A stretch of DNA of 60,326 bases from Bacteroidia bacterium (GTDB taxonomy: Bacteria > Bacteroidota > Bacteroidia > JANWJV01), in assembly GCA_025451785.1 (NCBI GenBank), contig JANWJV010000026.1, positions 1 to 60,326 of the forward strand, written 5' to 3'. Below are positions 1 through 7,900 of the stretch, piece after piece. The notes below the pieces were generated by a model. That model was given only the letters and a program-made list of their open reading frames with translations. It was not told the DNA's origin and ran no database searches. A program made the translations under genes and the position numbers. Positions within the stretch are counted from its first letter, which is position 1; every line of letters starts with the position of its first letter.

Positions 1-39
1 CGGTTGGGGCTGCTCAACGAAAAAGAAAAGAAACAATAA
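1..39 (+). CDS. Possible C-terminal tail of an upstream gene
   Basis: Frame 1 from the window edge reads RLGLLNEKEKKQ followed by TAA at 37-39. The charged, lysine-rich ending is typical of a protein C-terminus, and no coding signal follows until 400. With only 12 residues the family cannot be recognised, and the frame could be open by chance. Confidence 0.25.
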   Translation, partial: RLGLLNEKEKKQ

Positions 40-149
40 GCTCTTTAACAAGGGGAGAACTTAGAGCGCAATAGAGATTATTTCCAATGAAATTCCTTGT
101 TGCCGTCTCCTTGCTCAATACTCCTTCGTGTCGCTTTCCTTTCTATTAT

Positions 150-385
150 TCGGTCGCCCCTACGGGGCTCCTGTGGCTTTTGTTCCGCCTGTGCTACAAG
201 TGGTTGGGCCCATACTGGGCCCGATGACGATGGCTGATCATCCTTTTGTACGATCAAACGGTCAAACTATTGCAGGACCGCTCGAGGTCCCAGGGCGAGG
301 TCAAAAGAAAATGCCCCGTAGGGGCAATACCGTATGTAGGAAAATGATGCACAAAAGGGTTCCCCGCCCCGTAGGGGCGGGACTG
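150..385. repeat. Cluster of palindromic REP-like elements
   Basis: The non-coding interval 40-399 holds several short GC-rich palindromes. GCCCC-GTA-GGGGC (or its complement) occurs at 156-168, 313-325 and 367-379, the last extended by further G/C pairs. GGGCCC-ATACT-GGGCCC lies at 206-222, and a GGACC/GGTCC hairpin near 275-290. The spacing and the repeated core resemble dispersed intergenic palindromic elements common in Bacteroidota genomes. An ORF at 128-388 crosses the cluster, but its protein is low in structure and is made by the repeats. No promoter or RNA gene is recognised here. Confidence 0.6.
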
Positions 386-399
386 TAACACAGCGGTGT

Positions 400-822
400 T
401 TAATTAGTTGTTTCGAAGCTCTCCACCGCCAACCGGTAGGAGTCCAATCCAAAACCGCTAATGCTGCCTTTGCATTTACCGGCGATGAGCGAAACATGCC
501 GGTATTCCTCACGGGCGAAGATGTTGGAGATATGCACCTCGATGACAGGCGCTTTTACCGCGGCAATGGCATCGGCGATGGCCACAGAAGTATGGGTATA
601 GCCGCCGGCATTAAGAATGATACCGTCGTAAACAAAGCCCGCTTCCTGTATCTTGTTGATCAATTCACCCTCCACATTGCTTTGGTAATAGTCGAGGGTT
701 ATATTGGGAAAACGCTTCTTGAGCTCGGGTAAAAAATCATCGAAGCTCTTGCTGCCATACACCGCTTCTTCCCTCTTGCCGAGCAGGTTCAGATTAGGGC
801 CGTTGATGATCATGAGCTTCAT
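400..822 (-). CDS. aroQ: Type II 3-dehydroquinate dehydratase
   Basis: This enzyme dehydrates 3-dehydroquinate to 3-dehydroshikimate, the third step of the shikimate pathway, in the cytoplasm. The 140-residue product has the usual length of the dodecameric type II family. It starts MKLMIINGPNLNLLGKRE, with the conserved Arg17 and catalytic Tyr22 (AVYG), then NAGGYTHTSVA (His77) and EVHISN (His97). An open frame continues 57 codons upstream to 993 but runs antisense through xerD. The start at 822 is chosen because the family N-terminus begins exactly there. It is divergent from xerD, 38 bp away, with facing -7 boxes between them. Confidence 0.96.
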   Translation of the reverse strand: MKLMIINGPNLNLLGKREEAVYGSKSFDDFLPELKKRFPNITLDYYQSNVEGELINKIQEAGFVYDGIILNAGGYTHTSVAIADAIAAVKAPVIEVHISNIFAREEYRHVSLIAGKCKGSISGFGLDSYRLAVESFETTN

Positions 823-835
823 TGAAACAATCTTG

Positions 836-843
836 TAATTTTG
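836..843 (+). promoter_or_regulatory. Putative -7 box for xerD
   Basis: TAATTTTG matches the Bacteroidota -7 consensus TAnnTTTG and lies 17 bp before the xerD start at 861. No clear -33 TTG is seen at the usual spacing. Confidence 0.4.
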
Positions 844-848
844 GGAAG

Positions 849-856
849 CTAAAGTA
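849..856 (-). promoter_or_regulatory. Putative -7 box for aroQ
   Basis: On the minus strand this reads TACTTTAG, close to TAnnTTTG, and lies 26 bp before the aroQ start. It faces the xerD box at 836-843, so the two divergent promoters would overlap and could exclude one another. Confidence 0.35.
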
Positions 857-860
857 CGAA

Positions 861-1760
861 ATGAACTGGAATGCAAGCCTTGCGGGATTCCGCTCCTACC
901 TGAAGCTGGAGCGCTCATTGTCGGAGAACTCCGTAGAGGCCTATGTGCGCGATGTACAGAAGCTGCAGCAATACCTGGGCTCCATAAGTTCAAGCCTTAC
1001 TCCTTCTCAAATAGAACTGGAGAACCTGCGGGAGCTTCTCAAATGGGTGAACGGGCTGGGCATGGAAGCCCGCTCACAGGCCAGGATGGTATCGGGCATC
1101 AAATCGTTTTACAAATACCTCCTGCTCGAGAATGTGATCAACCACAACCCGGCCGAACTGCTGGAAGCGCCCAAGCTGGGAAGGAAACTGCCGGATACCC
1201 TAAGCATCCTTGACATCAACCGGCTTTTAGAGGGAATAGACCTTTCCACTCCCGAGGGCGAGCGCAACAGGGCCATGCTCGAGACATTGTATAGTTCGGG
1301 GCTGCGCGTATCGGAACTGGTTGGCTTGCGCATTTCCCATCTGTTCTTCGACGATGGTTTCATTAAGATCACCGGTAAGGGCGATAAGGAACGGCTGGTA
1401 CCCATCGGCAGCAGCGCCATGAAACACATTGATATTTATCGTCAGAACGTTCGCTGTCATCTCGATATAAAAAAAGGCGCTGAAGACATTGTGTTTCTCA
1501 ACCGCCGCGGCAGCAAGATAAGCCGCGTAATGGTGTTCCTTATCATTAAGGCCCTTGCGCGAAAGATCAACCTGAAAAAGAAGATCAGTCCGCATACGTT
1601 CCGTCACTCCTTTGCCACCCACCTTATTGAGGGCGGTGCCGACCTGCGCGCGGTACAGGAAATGCTGGGGCATGAGTCAATTACTACTACCGAGATTTAC
1701 ACCCACCTCGACCGCGATTACCTAAGAGAAGCCATTATCCAATTTCATCCTCGTTCCTAA
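861..1760 (+). CDS. xerD: XerD-type tyrosine recombinase
   Basis: A site-specific recombinase of the XerC/XerD group, which resolves chromosome dimers at dif during division. The protein is 299 residues, normal for the family. An N-terminal SAM-like core-binding domain covers residues 5-95. The catalytic domain carries Arg149 (SSGLRVSEL), Lys173 (GKGDKERLVP), His245 and Arg248 (HTFRHSFATHL), His271 (LGHESITTT) and nucleophile Tyr280 (EIYTH). The start at 861 is preferred over an ATG at 822 because the latter would overlap the aroQ start and adds 13 residues without family character. XerC and XerD are hard to tell apart by eye; the housekeeping neighbours argue against a mobile-element integrase. 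Confidence 0.93.
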   Translation: MNWNASLAGFRSYLKLERSLSENSVEAYVRDVQKLQQYLGSISSSLTPSQIELENLRELLKWVNGLGMEARSQARMVSGIKSFYKYLLLENVINHNPAELLEAPKLGRKLPDTLSILDINRLLEGIDLSTPEGERNRAMLETLYSSGLRVSELVGLRISHLFFDDGFIKITGKGDKERLVPIGSSAMKHIDIYRQNVRCHLDIKKGAEDIVFLNRRGSKISRVMVFLIIKALARKINLKKKISPHTFRHSFATHLIEGGADLRAVQEMLGHESITTTEIYTHLDRDYLREAIIQFHPRS

Positions 1761-1764
1761 AACT

Positions 1765-1791
1765 TGTCATCCTGAGCGAAGCGAAGGATCT
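1765..1791. repeat. Short dispersed repeat with GAGCGAAGCGAAGGAT core
   Basis: The sequence between xerD and the next gene contains CATCCTGAGCGAAGCGAAGG, an imperfect hairpin (ATCCT/AGGAT). This word is a familiar dispersed intergenic repeat in many bacterial genomes. A related form (GAGCGGAGTCGA) occurs at 25784-25829. Confidence 0.55.
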
Positions 1792-1794
1792 TTC

Positions 1795-1802
1795 TATATT
1801 TG
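1795..1802 (+). promoter_or_regulatory. Putative -7 box very close to the start codon
   Basis: TATATTTG is a perfect TAnnTTTG match ending only 5 bp before the ATG at 1808. If used, transcription would begin at or within a few bases of the start codon, giving an almost leaderless mRNA. Confidence 0.4.
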
Positions 1803-1807
1803 TAACC

Positions 1808-2431
1808 ATGAAACACCTACTCCACACTCTCGCACTCAGTCTCACACTCACACCTGCCTTCGCCCAGCTCGAGCAAGGCTCCAAAGTGATTGACGGCGGC
1901 TTTCGCCTGGGCATCTATCAAACTACCAGTAAACAAGACAGCGAACCCGAAAGCGAGGATGGCGAAGCAGCCGCAAAGCTATTCCCTTTCAACTTCGAAT
2001 ATGCCATGGGCCCCCGCTTAGGGATCACAGGCACCTTTCAGTTCTCCAAGTATTTTGTGGATAAGGATTCTGCCACCAGCATACAGCCCGAAGCGCACAG
2101 TATTGATATTGCTCCCGGCGTTAACTTCCATATTGTGAACCGTAAGCGTTTCGACCTCCTTGCTTCTGGATGCTTTGGTTTCTCCAGCTTTAAATACAAT
2201 ACCAACGATGGCGGCGGCGGTTCCTTCAGCGGCCAGGGTATTTTCTTCAACCTCAGAGGCGAGATGCGCATTTATATAGGCAACTATTTTTGCCTGTTGC
2301 TCAATGCAGGATATATCAACTTCAATTACCCTTCAGGAAAGATCACTGATAACGCGGGCAATAAAACAGAGGATATTAGTTTTAAACTTGCCGGACCTAA
2401 CTTCGGTACAGGGCTGGGCTTCCGGTTCTAA
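1808..2431 (+). CDS. Outer-membrane beta-barrel protein
   Basis: A 207-residue protein with a clear Sec signal peptide (MKHLLHTLALSLTLTPAFAQ, cleaved after AFAQ). The mature part has alternating aromatic/hydrophobic strands such as NFEYAMGPRLGITGTFQFS and ends FGTGLGFRF, with the terminal Phe expected of an outer-membrane barrel. It resembles the small eight-stranded OMP beta-barrel family of Bacteroidota. No catalytic motif is visible and its ligand is unknown. Its TAA overlaps the TAG of the convergent ABC transporter gene within the four bases CTAA at 2428-2431. Confidence 0.75.
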   Translation: MKHLLHTLALSLTLTPAFAQLEQGSKVIDGGFRLGIYQTTSKQDSEPESEDGEAAAKLFPFNFEYAMGPRLGITGTFQFSKYFVDKDSATSIQPEAHSIDIAPGVNFHIVNRKRFDLLASGCFGFSSFKYNTNDGGGGSFSGQGIFFNLRGEMRIYIGNYFCLLLNAGYINFNYPSGKITDNAGNKTEDISFKLAGPNFGTGLGFRF

Positions 2432-4218
2432 GCAACCGGCTCTTCCCTGAACTGCATCTCGTACAGTTTCCTGTATTGCCCGCCTTTTTCCAGGAGCTCT
2501 TTATGATTTCCTTCTTCGATCAACTTTCCTTTTTCGAATACCAGGATGCGGTCAGCATTCTGTATCGTGGCCAGGCGGTGCGCGATAATGATGGAGGTAC
2601 GGCCCCTGGTCAATTTCTCGGTAGCCTTTTGGATCAATTGTTCTGATTCAGTATCAATGGAGGAAGTGGCTTCGTCGAGCACCAGTATACGAGGATCATA
2701 CGCATAGGCTCGGATAAAGGAGATAAGCTGTCGCTGGCCTGCCGATAAAGTGCTTCCCCGCTCCATTACGTTGTACTGGTAATTTCCCGGCAGCCTGTTG
2801 ATAAATGAACCGGCGCCCACGAACTCCGCCGCTTCCTTTATCTTGTCCATTGTAATTTCAGGATTGTTCAATGAAATATTGTTGGCGATGGTATCGGAGA
2901 ACAAAAATACATCCTGCAATACCACCCCCACGTTCTTCTTCAGTGAGCCCAGTTCATAATCGCGGATGTTCTTTCCATCGATCAGTATTTCGCCCTTGTT
3001 GTATTCATAAAAACGCCCCAGCAAATTGATCACCGATGATTTACCGGCGCCCGTAGCGCCCACTAATGCGATCTTCTCCCCTTTCTTGACGGAGAAGGAA
3101 ATATCTCTCAGCACCCAGTCTTCATCGTTGTAGGCAAACCAAACATTCTTAAACTCGATCGCCCCGCTGATGTTATCAGCACCAAGGCTTCCAATATTCT
3201 CGATCGAAGCCTTCGTGTCAAGCACCTTGAACACACGCTCAGAGCCCACCATTCCCATCTGAAGTGTATTAAAACGGTCGGCGAGCTGACGTATGGGCCT
3301 GAAGAGCATATGGATGAAAAGGATGAACAGCATCAGGTCGCCGGGAGTTACAGTTCCCTGCAATACTCCTTTACCTCCCCACCACACCAATAAAGCGAGC
3401 GATGCGGACGAAAGCATTTCTACAATGGGAAAGAACACCGAATAATACCATACCGAACGTACGTTGGCATCGCGGTGCGCGGCGTTGATCTCTTCGAACT
3501 TCTCCATCTCTTTTTCCTCCCTGCCGAAGATCTGTACCAGGCTCATGCCGGTAATGTGCTCCTGTACATAGGTATTGAGCCGCGAGACCTGCGTACGCAC
3601 ATCCTGGAATACCACCCGTATGGCGTTCTTGAACCAATTGGTGGCTACGAGCAAAATTGGAATGGTAGAAAGACAAACCAGCGTAAGCTTCACATTGAAA
3701 TAGAACATCACGCCAACGATCACGAGTATCTTCAATACATCGCTCATGATCACGATAAGGCCTTCAGAAAATATATCGGCAATGGTCTCAATGTCTGACA
3801 CCGCCCTTGTCACCAGCATACCAATGGGCGTATTGTCGAAGTACTTGAGGCGCAGGCTCAGGATATGACGGTACACATCTACCCGGAGATCGCGGATAAT
3901 GCTCTGGCCGATCCAGTTGGTGAGATAAGTATCCGCGAACTGCACAAGCGCTTCGCCTATGAGCACCACCAGCATCAGCATCGTCATATTCAAAAGCATA
4001 GGTGGATCAGGCAGCAGGATATAGTTATCTACCGTATAGCGCATCAGCAAGGGCCGTACCAGGGAGAGGAAGGCAAAGATGAATGAAATGGACAGGGAGA
4101 GAAAGAAGATGCCGCGATAAGGCCTTACATAAGCGAGCACCCGCCGGAGGAGCGTAAAACTGAAAGCTTTACCGGTAACACCTTTCTTCCGCTCTCTGCT
4201 CTGTTTCTCTTCACTCAT
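2428..4218 (-). CDS. MsbA-like ABC exporter, fused TMD-NBD
   Basis: A half-transporter that works as a homo- or heterodimer in the inner membrane and flips lipids or exports drugs using ATP. Residues 25-320 form a type I exporter domain with six membrane helices. The nucleotide-binding domain has Walker A GATGAGKS (387-394), Q-loop VVLQDV, signature LSAGQ (491-495), Walker B ILVLDEA (511-517) and an H-loop in IIAHRLAT. At 596 residues it has the length of MsbA/MdlB proteins. The start overlaps the truA stop by 4 bp (ATGA), so the two are translationally coupled. The substrate cannot be told from sequence; lipid A or phospholipid is an inference from MsbA likeness. Confidence 0.92.
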   Translation of the reverse strand: MSEEKQSRERKKGVTGKAFSFTLLRRVLAYVRPYRGIFFLSLSISFIFAFLSLVRPLLMRYTVDNYILLPDPPMLLNMTMLMLVVLIGEALVQFADTYLTNWIGQSIIRDLRVDVYRHILSLRLKYFDNTPIGMLVTRAVSDIETIADIFSEGLIVIMSDVLKILVIVGVMFYFNVKLTLVCLSTIPILLVATNWFKNAIRVVFQDVRTQVSRLNTYVQEHITGMSLVQIFGREEKEMEKFEEINAAHRDANVRSVWYYSVFFPIVEMLSSASLALLVWWGGKGVLQGTVTPGDLMLFILFIHMLFRPIRQLADRFNTLQMGMVGSERVFKVLDTKASIENIGSLGADNISGAIEFKNVWFAYNDEDWVLRDISFSVKKGEKIALVGATGAGKSSVINLLGRFYEYNKGEILIDGKNIRDYELGSLKKNVGVVLQDVFLFSDTIANNISLNNPEITMDKIKEAAEFVGAGSFINRLPGNYQYNVMERGSTLSAGQRQLISFIRAYAYDPRILVLDEATSSIDTESEQLIQKATEKLTRGRTSIIIAHRLATIQNADRILVFEKGKLIEEGNHKELLEKGGQYRKLYEMQFREEPVA

Positions 4219-4979
4219 CCCTTAAAGTATCCTGGTTTGTATTCTACTTTCGTTAAATAAAGTCCGCAAGCCGGCACTGAAAAACCCGCCTCTGAACGGT
4301 CCTTCTGAGAAACGATCTTTTTAAAATCTTCAATACTGATCTTCCCCTGTCCTGCTTCCACCAAAGTTCCCACGATCGCCCGCACCATGTTCCTCAGGAA
4401 ACGGTCGGCACGAATGGTAAACACCAGCAGATCGCCTCTCTCTTCCCATACCGCCTGCGATACCTTGCAATCGTTGGTCTTTACCTGCGTATGTAATTTA
4501 CTGAAGCTGCTGAAGTCGGTATATCCCATAAGCAGCGCCGCCGCTTCGTTCATCTTTTTCAGGTCCAGCTCGCTGTATAAATAAAAAGCCCTTCCGTTCA
4601 TAAATGGATCGCGTTTGCGGCAGATAATGTACTCATAGGTTCTGGCCACCGCATCAAAACGCGCATTGGCTTCCGCTTCCGCCGCCCAAATAGCGTTCAC
4701 AGAAATATCCTGTGGCAATACCGCGTTGAACTTATGCACCCACTTGCGGGGATCACTGGCAAGGTCGGTCTTTGCGGAATCAAAATTCGCGTAGAACTCT
4801 TTCGCGTGTACGCCCGTATCGGTGCGTCCGCAGCCGAGGGTACTTATCTCTTCGCTAAGCAATGTGCTCAGCGCCTTGTTAAGTATCTCCTGAACGGTAT
4901 GCGGGGTATTGTCCTGCACCTGCCAGCCATTATAGCGGGTACCATCGTACGCAAGACGGATAAAGTAACGCTGGGGCAT
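4215..4979 (-). CDS. truA: tRNA pseudouridine(38-40) synthase
   Basis: TruA converts uridines 38-40 in the anticodon arm of many tRNAs to pseudouridine. The 254-residue product has the family's N-terminal RLAYDGTRYNGWQ and the catalytic motif GRTDTGVHA with Asp54. Further typical blocks are FDAVARTYEYII and FLRNMVRAIVGTLV. It is followed by the ABC exporter with a 4-bp overlap, and its start lies 1 bp from the stop of the TamB-like gene. The three genes therefore form one leftward operon; their functions look unrelated. Confidence 0.96.
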   Translation of the reverse strand: MPQRYFIRLAYDGTRYNGWQVQDNTPHTVQEILNKALSTLLSEEISTLGCGRTDTGVHAKEFYANFDSAKTDLASDPRKWVHKFNAVLPQDISVNAIWAAEAEANARFDAVARTYEYIICRKRDPFMNGRAFYLYSELDLKKMNEAAALLMGYTDFSSFSKLHTQVKTNDCKVSQAVWEERGDLLVFTIRADRFLRNMVRAIVGTLVEAGQGKISIEDFKKIVSQKDRSEAGFSVPACGLYLTKVEYKPGYFKG

Positions 4980-4980
4980 A

Positions 4981-7900
4981 TCAGGTATTTCCTTTCGGCT
5001 TTTTAACCCGGCTCAGGTAACGGCGGTACAACTGGCCAAAGGTGTCGAACTCCTCCTTATAGGCTACGCCCACACCTTGTGTATAGGGGCCGTTGGTGGT
5101 GATCTGGTTGTTGTTCGTTTTGTTGAAGGCCTTCAGCTTCACCTTGCCGTCGTCAGTAAGTTTGTATTCCACGTTCACATCGCCCACTATATTGCTTGTG
5201 CCTTGTGTAGAACTACTTGTATTGTTGTCGGAATAACCAAAGTTGGTTTCCACCGAAACCTTATCATTGAACAGCTGGGTGGAGAGCGCCACCGCTACCT
5301 CCTGGTTACTTATCTGGTCACCGGGCCGGTAGTTAACGCCAATATCAAAATCCTTACTTATCTGCGAAAGCCAGTTGCTTAGCTGAGTGGATAAAAGTTC
5401 GCTTGAGTTCGCGGATACAGCGTCGCCTTTTTCGTTCTCGGCGAATTGCGGCGGAGGCAGGAAGCTGTTAAGCACCAGCAGCGAGAACACTTGTTTGTTC
5501 ACCTCTTGCGGGTTGTTTATATAACCTTTCACGATCTGGCGGGTGTTCTCATCCACGTTCGGCAGCTCTATCTCGAAATTAATATCGGGGCTCATCAGCT
5601 TCCCTGTCATCAAGAGCCGGCAGTCCACCTGGTACCGTTTTTTATACGTGCCTGATGAATCGTACGGAAAGAAAGGTTTCAGCGAAGCTCTTGGCTTATA
5701 GCTGGCCACCAGGTTGATGTCAGCATCGTAGGGATCGCCGCTCCATTTCACCACTCCTCCCCTTTCGATGTCGAAATGTTTATTGATAACGTTCTTCAGT
5801 GTGAACAGGTAATCTCCGGAGGTAATATTGAAATCACCGAAGATATTGAAGTTGCCTGCGGTGTTAATGCCCATCTTGATATTGCCCGCGCCACGGCCCT
5901 TGATCACGTCGCCGATCTTGGAATCGAAGATCAATTTGATCTCCGCGTCGGGTGTGGCCTCCAGGTCGAAGTTTAGCTCAATGCCCTTTAAGTTCACCAT
6001 GTAATCATCCTCTTTCACCTTGCTTGTATCTTTCTTCACAAAGGTGATGAAGTCGCTTTCGCTCACTTCGGCTGGACCAGATAGGGGAATATTGAACTGA
6101 GTGCCCTTCTCTGTCTTCACAGCAATATCGATGATCACCTTGTCGAGATAACCGAAAACGTTGATGATACCGCTGGCGTAGGCCTTGCCGTAGTAGAGCC
6201 CGTTTTGCGCCTCGGTAGTGTTGAGGAACATGAACTTCTTGGCCTCCATATCGATATCGAGCTGGAACTTCTTGAAGTTATCATGGTGAACCTTTCCGTT
6301 CACTACCGCCAGGTTCTTGCCTGAATCGAACACGCGCATGCCTTCCACTCCGAAGGAATTGGGCTCAATGAGCACTTCTGTATCGAAACTGTAAACGGTG
6401 TTGAGGTAATCTACCTTCCATTTGTCAGCCTTCACCTGCAGCCTTCCGGTAATGGTAGGTTTCTCTATGCTGCCGCGGATACTGGCATTGCCCGAAAGCT
6501 TACCCTTTACTTCAGAACAGTAATCCTTCAGGTAGGGCTGCAGCATCTCCAAACGGATGGTTTGCAGTGAAAGGTCCATCACAATGTTCTCCTCCGTTTT
6601 GTTAGGATAATAAGCACCAACAAATTGGATGTTCTTGATCGCAGGGCCGCCGCCGGTAGTATCGCGAGAGAAACTTCCGTTCAGGTTGATCACGTCCTGC
6701 TGTTTGTCATATATGCTATTCACCGAACCACTACCGATCAGTTCGTTGTTCACCACCAGGCCGGAGAAATCGTTGCTGCTGGTGAAGAATATCTTATGAT
6801 ACAGGTCGGCAAAGGACGTGGTGCCGCTCACGCTGCCTCTTAACTGCAGTCCGTTGCGCCTCGTAAGCGGGTTAACATTGGCCAGGTTGAAATTATCAAG
6901 GAACAACAGCAATTGATCGCGTTTGTTCTCCGAGATAACCCCTTCCACTTTCACGGTTTGTTTGAAATTGGTAAAGGTGAGGCTCTTCACTTGTACCGCG
7001 TTTGAATCTATGGTGATCTCGTTAGCGCTGTCGAGGATCCAAATGGAATCGCCCAATACAATGTTCGACTCTGTTACCTTGGCGTTCATATGCCGCTTGT
7101 CCTGTATCACCAGGCTGCCGTTCACATCACCCCTGTAATCAGGCGCCGATTTATTATCCCAGTTAATGTTCCAGTCCACCTTGCTGTTGGCAACCTTTGC
7201 GTTTACGTTGAAGTACTTCAGCCATATACTGTCGCTTAGCAGCAATTTATCGCAGCGGGTACCCAATGAAAGGGAACTGTTGTCGGTCACCACTTCGGCG
7301 GCGATATAGGAGAATACGTTCCCGCTTATCTCCAGTTTGGGTACGCTGGCCTTGAGCTTAAGCGCGTTATTGGTGGAATTGTATTTGCCGTACACGCCGC
7401 CCCCGCCAGCCAATTTGAACTCAGGGAAGAACAACTTGGTGATAGGATCCGGCTGTTTTACCTTGACGCTGTATTCAAACTCCTGGGGCTTTAGTTCTTT
7501 GGGGTCTCTCCTGGCGATGGCAGGGATGTAATGCTCCACGATGGTCTGTACTGAATTGCCCAACTCCCCAATATTGAACTTTCCGCTGATACGACCGTCG
7601 GCAATATCAGATGCCAGCTTCACTGTCTTCACGCCTCCCGCTTCAGAAATATCAAGATCGAAATTGTTCATCCGGTAGATCTCCATCCCACGGGTATAGG
7701 AAGTATTCTCCAGTTTTATCGAACCGATCAGGTTATCGATGTCGTTTCCGGTGATATTCACGTGCATCTTGGTTCCCAGCAGCGTGCTCTTCTCGCTCGT
7801 AACAAAATTGAGCGCCCTCATATCGGCAATGTAAATCGTGGAGGCAAAATCAAGGCGCGGCAGCTTCTTGCTGAAATCCACATCACCGTCAAAGTCCATG

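Noticed and set aside
128-388. An 86-codon plus-strand ORF in the left gap
   Set aside because: It is composed of the palindromic repeats themselves, has no recognisable domain or start context, and its sequence is low in structure.
861-1760. Integrase of a mobile element
   Set aside because: The protein has XerD length and motifs and lies between housekeeping genes, with no attachment site or cargo genes nearby.
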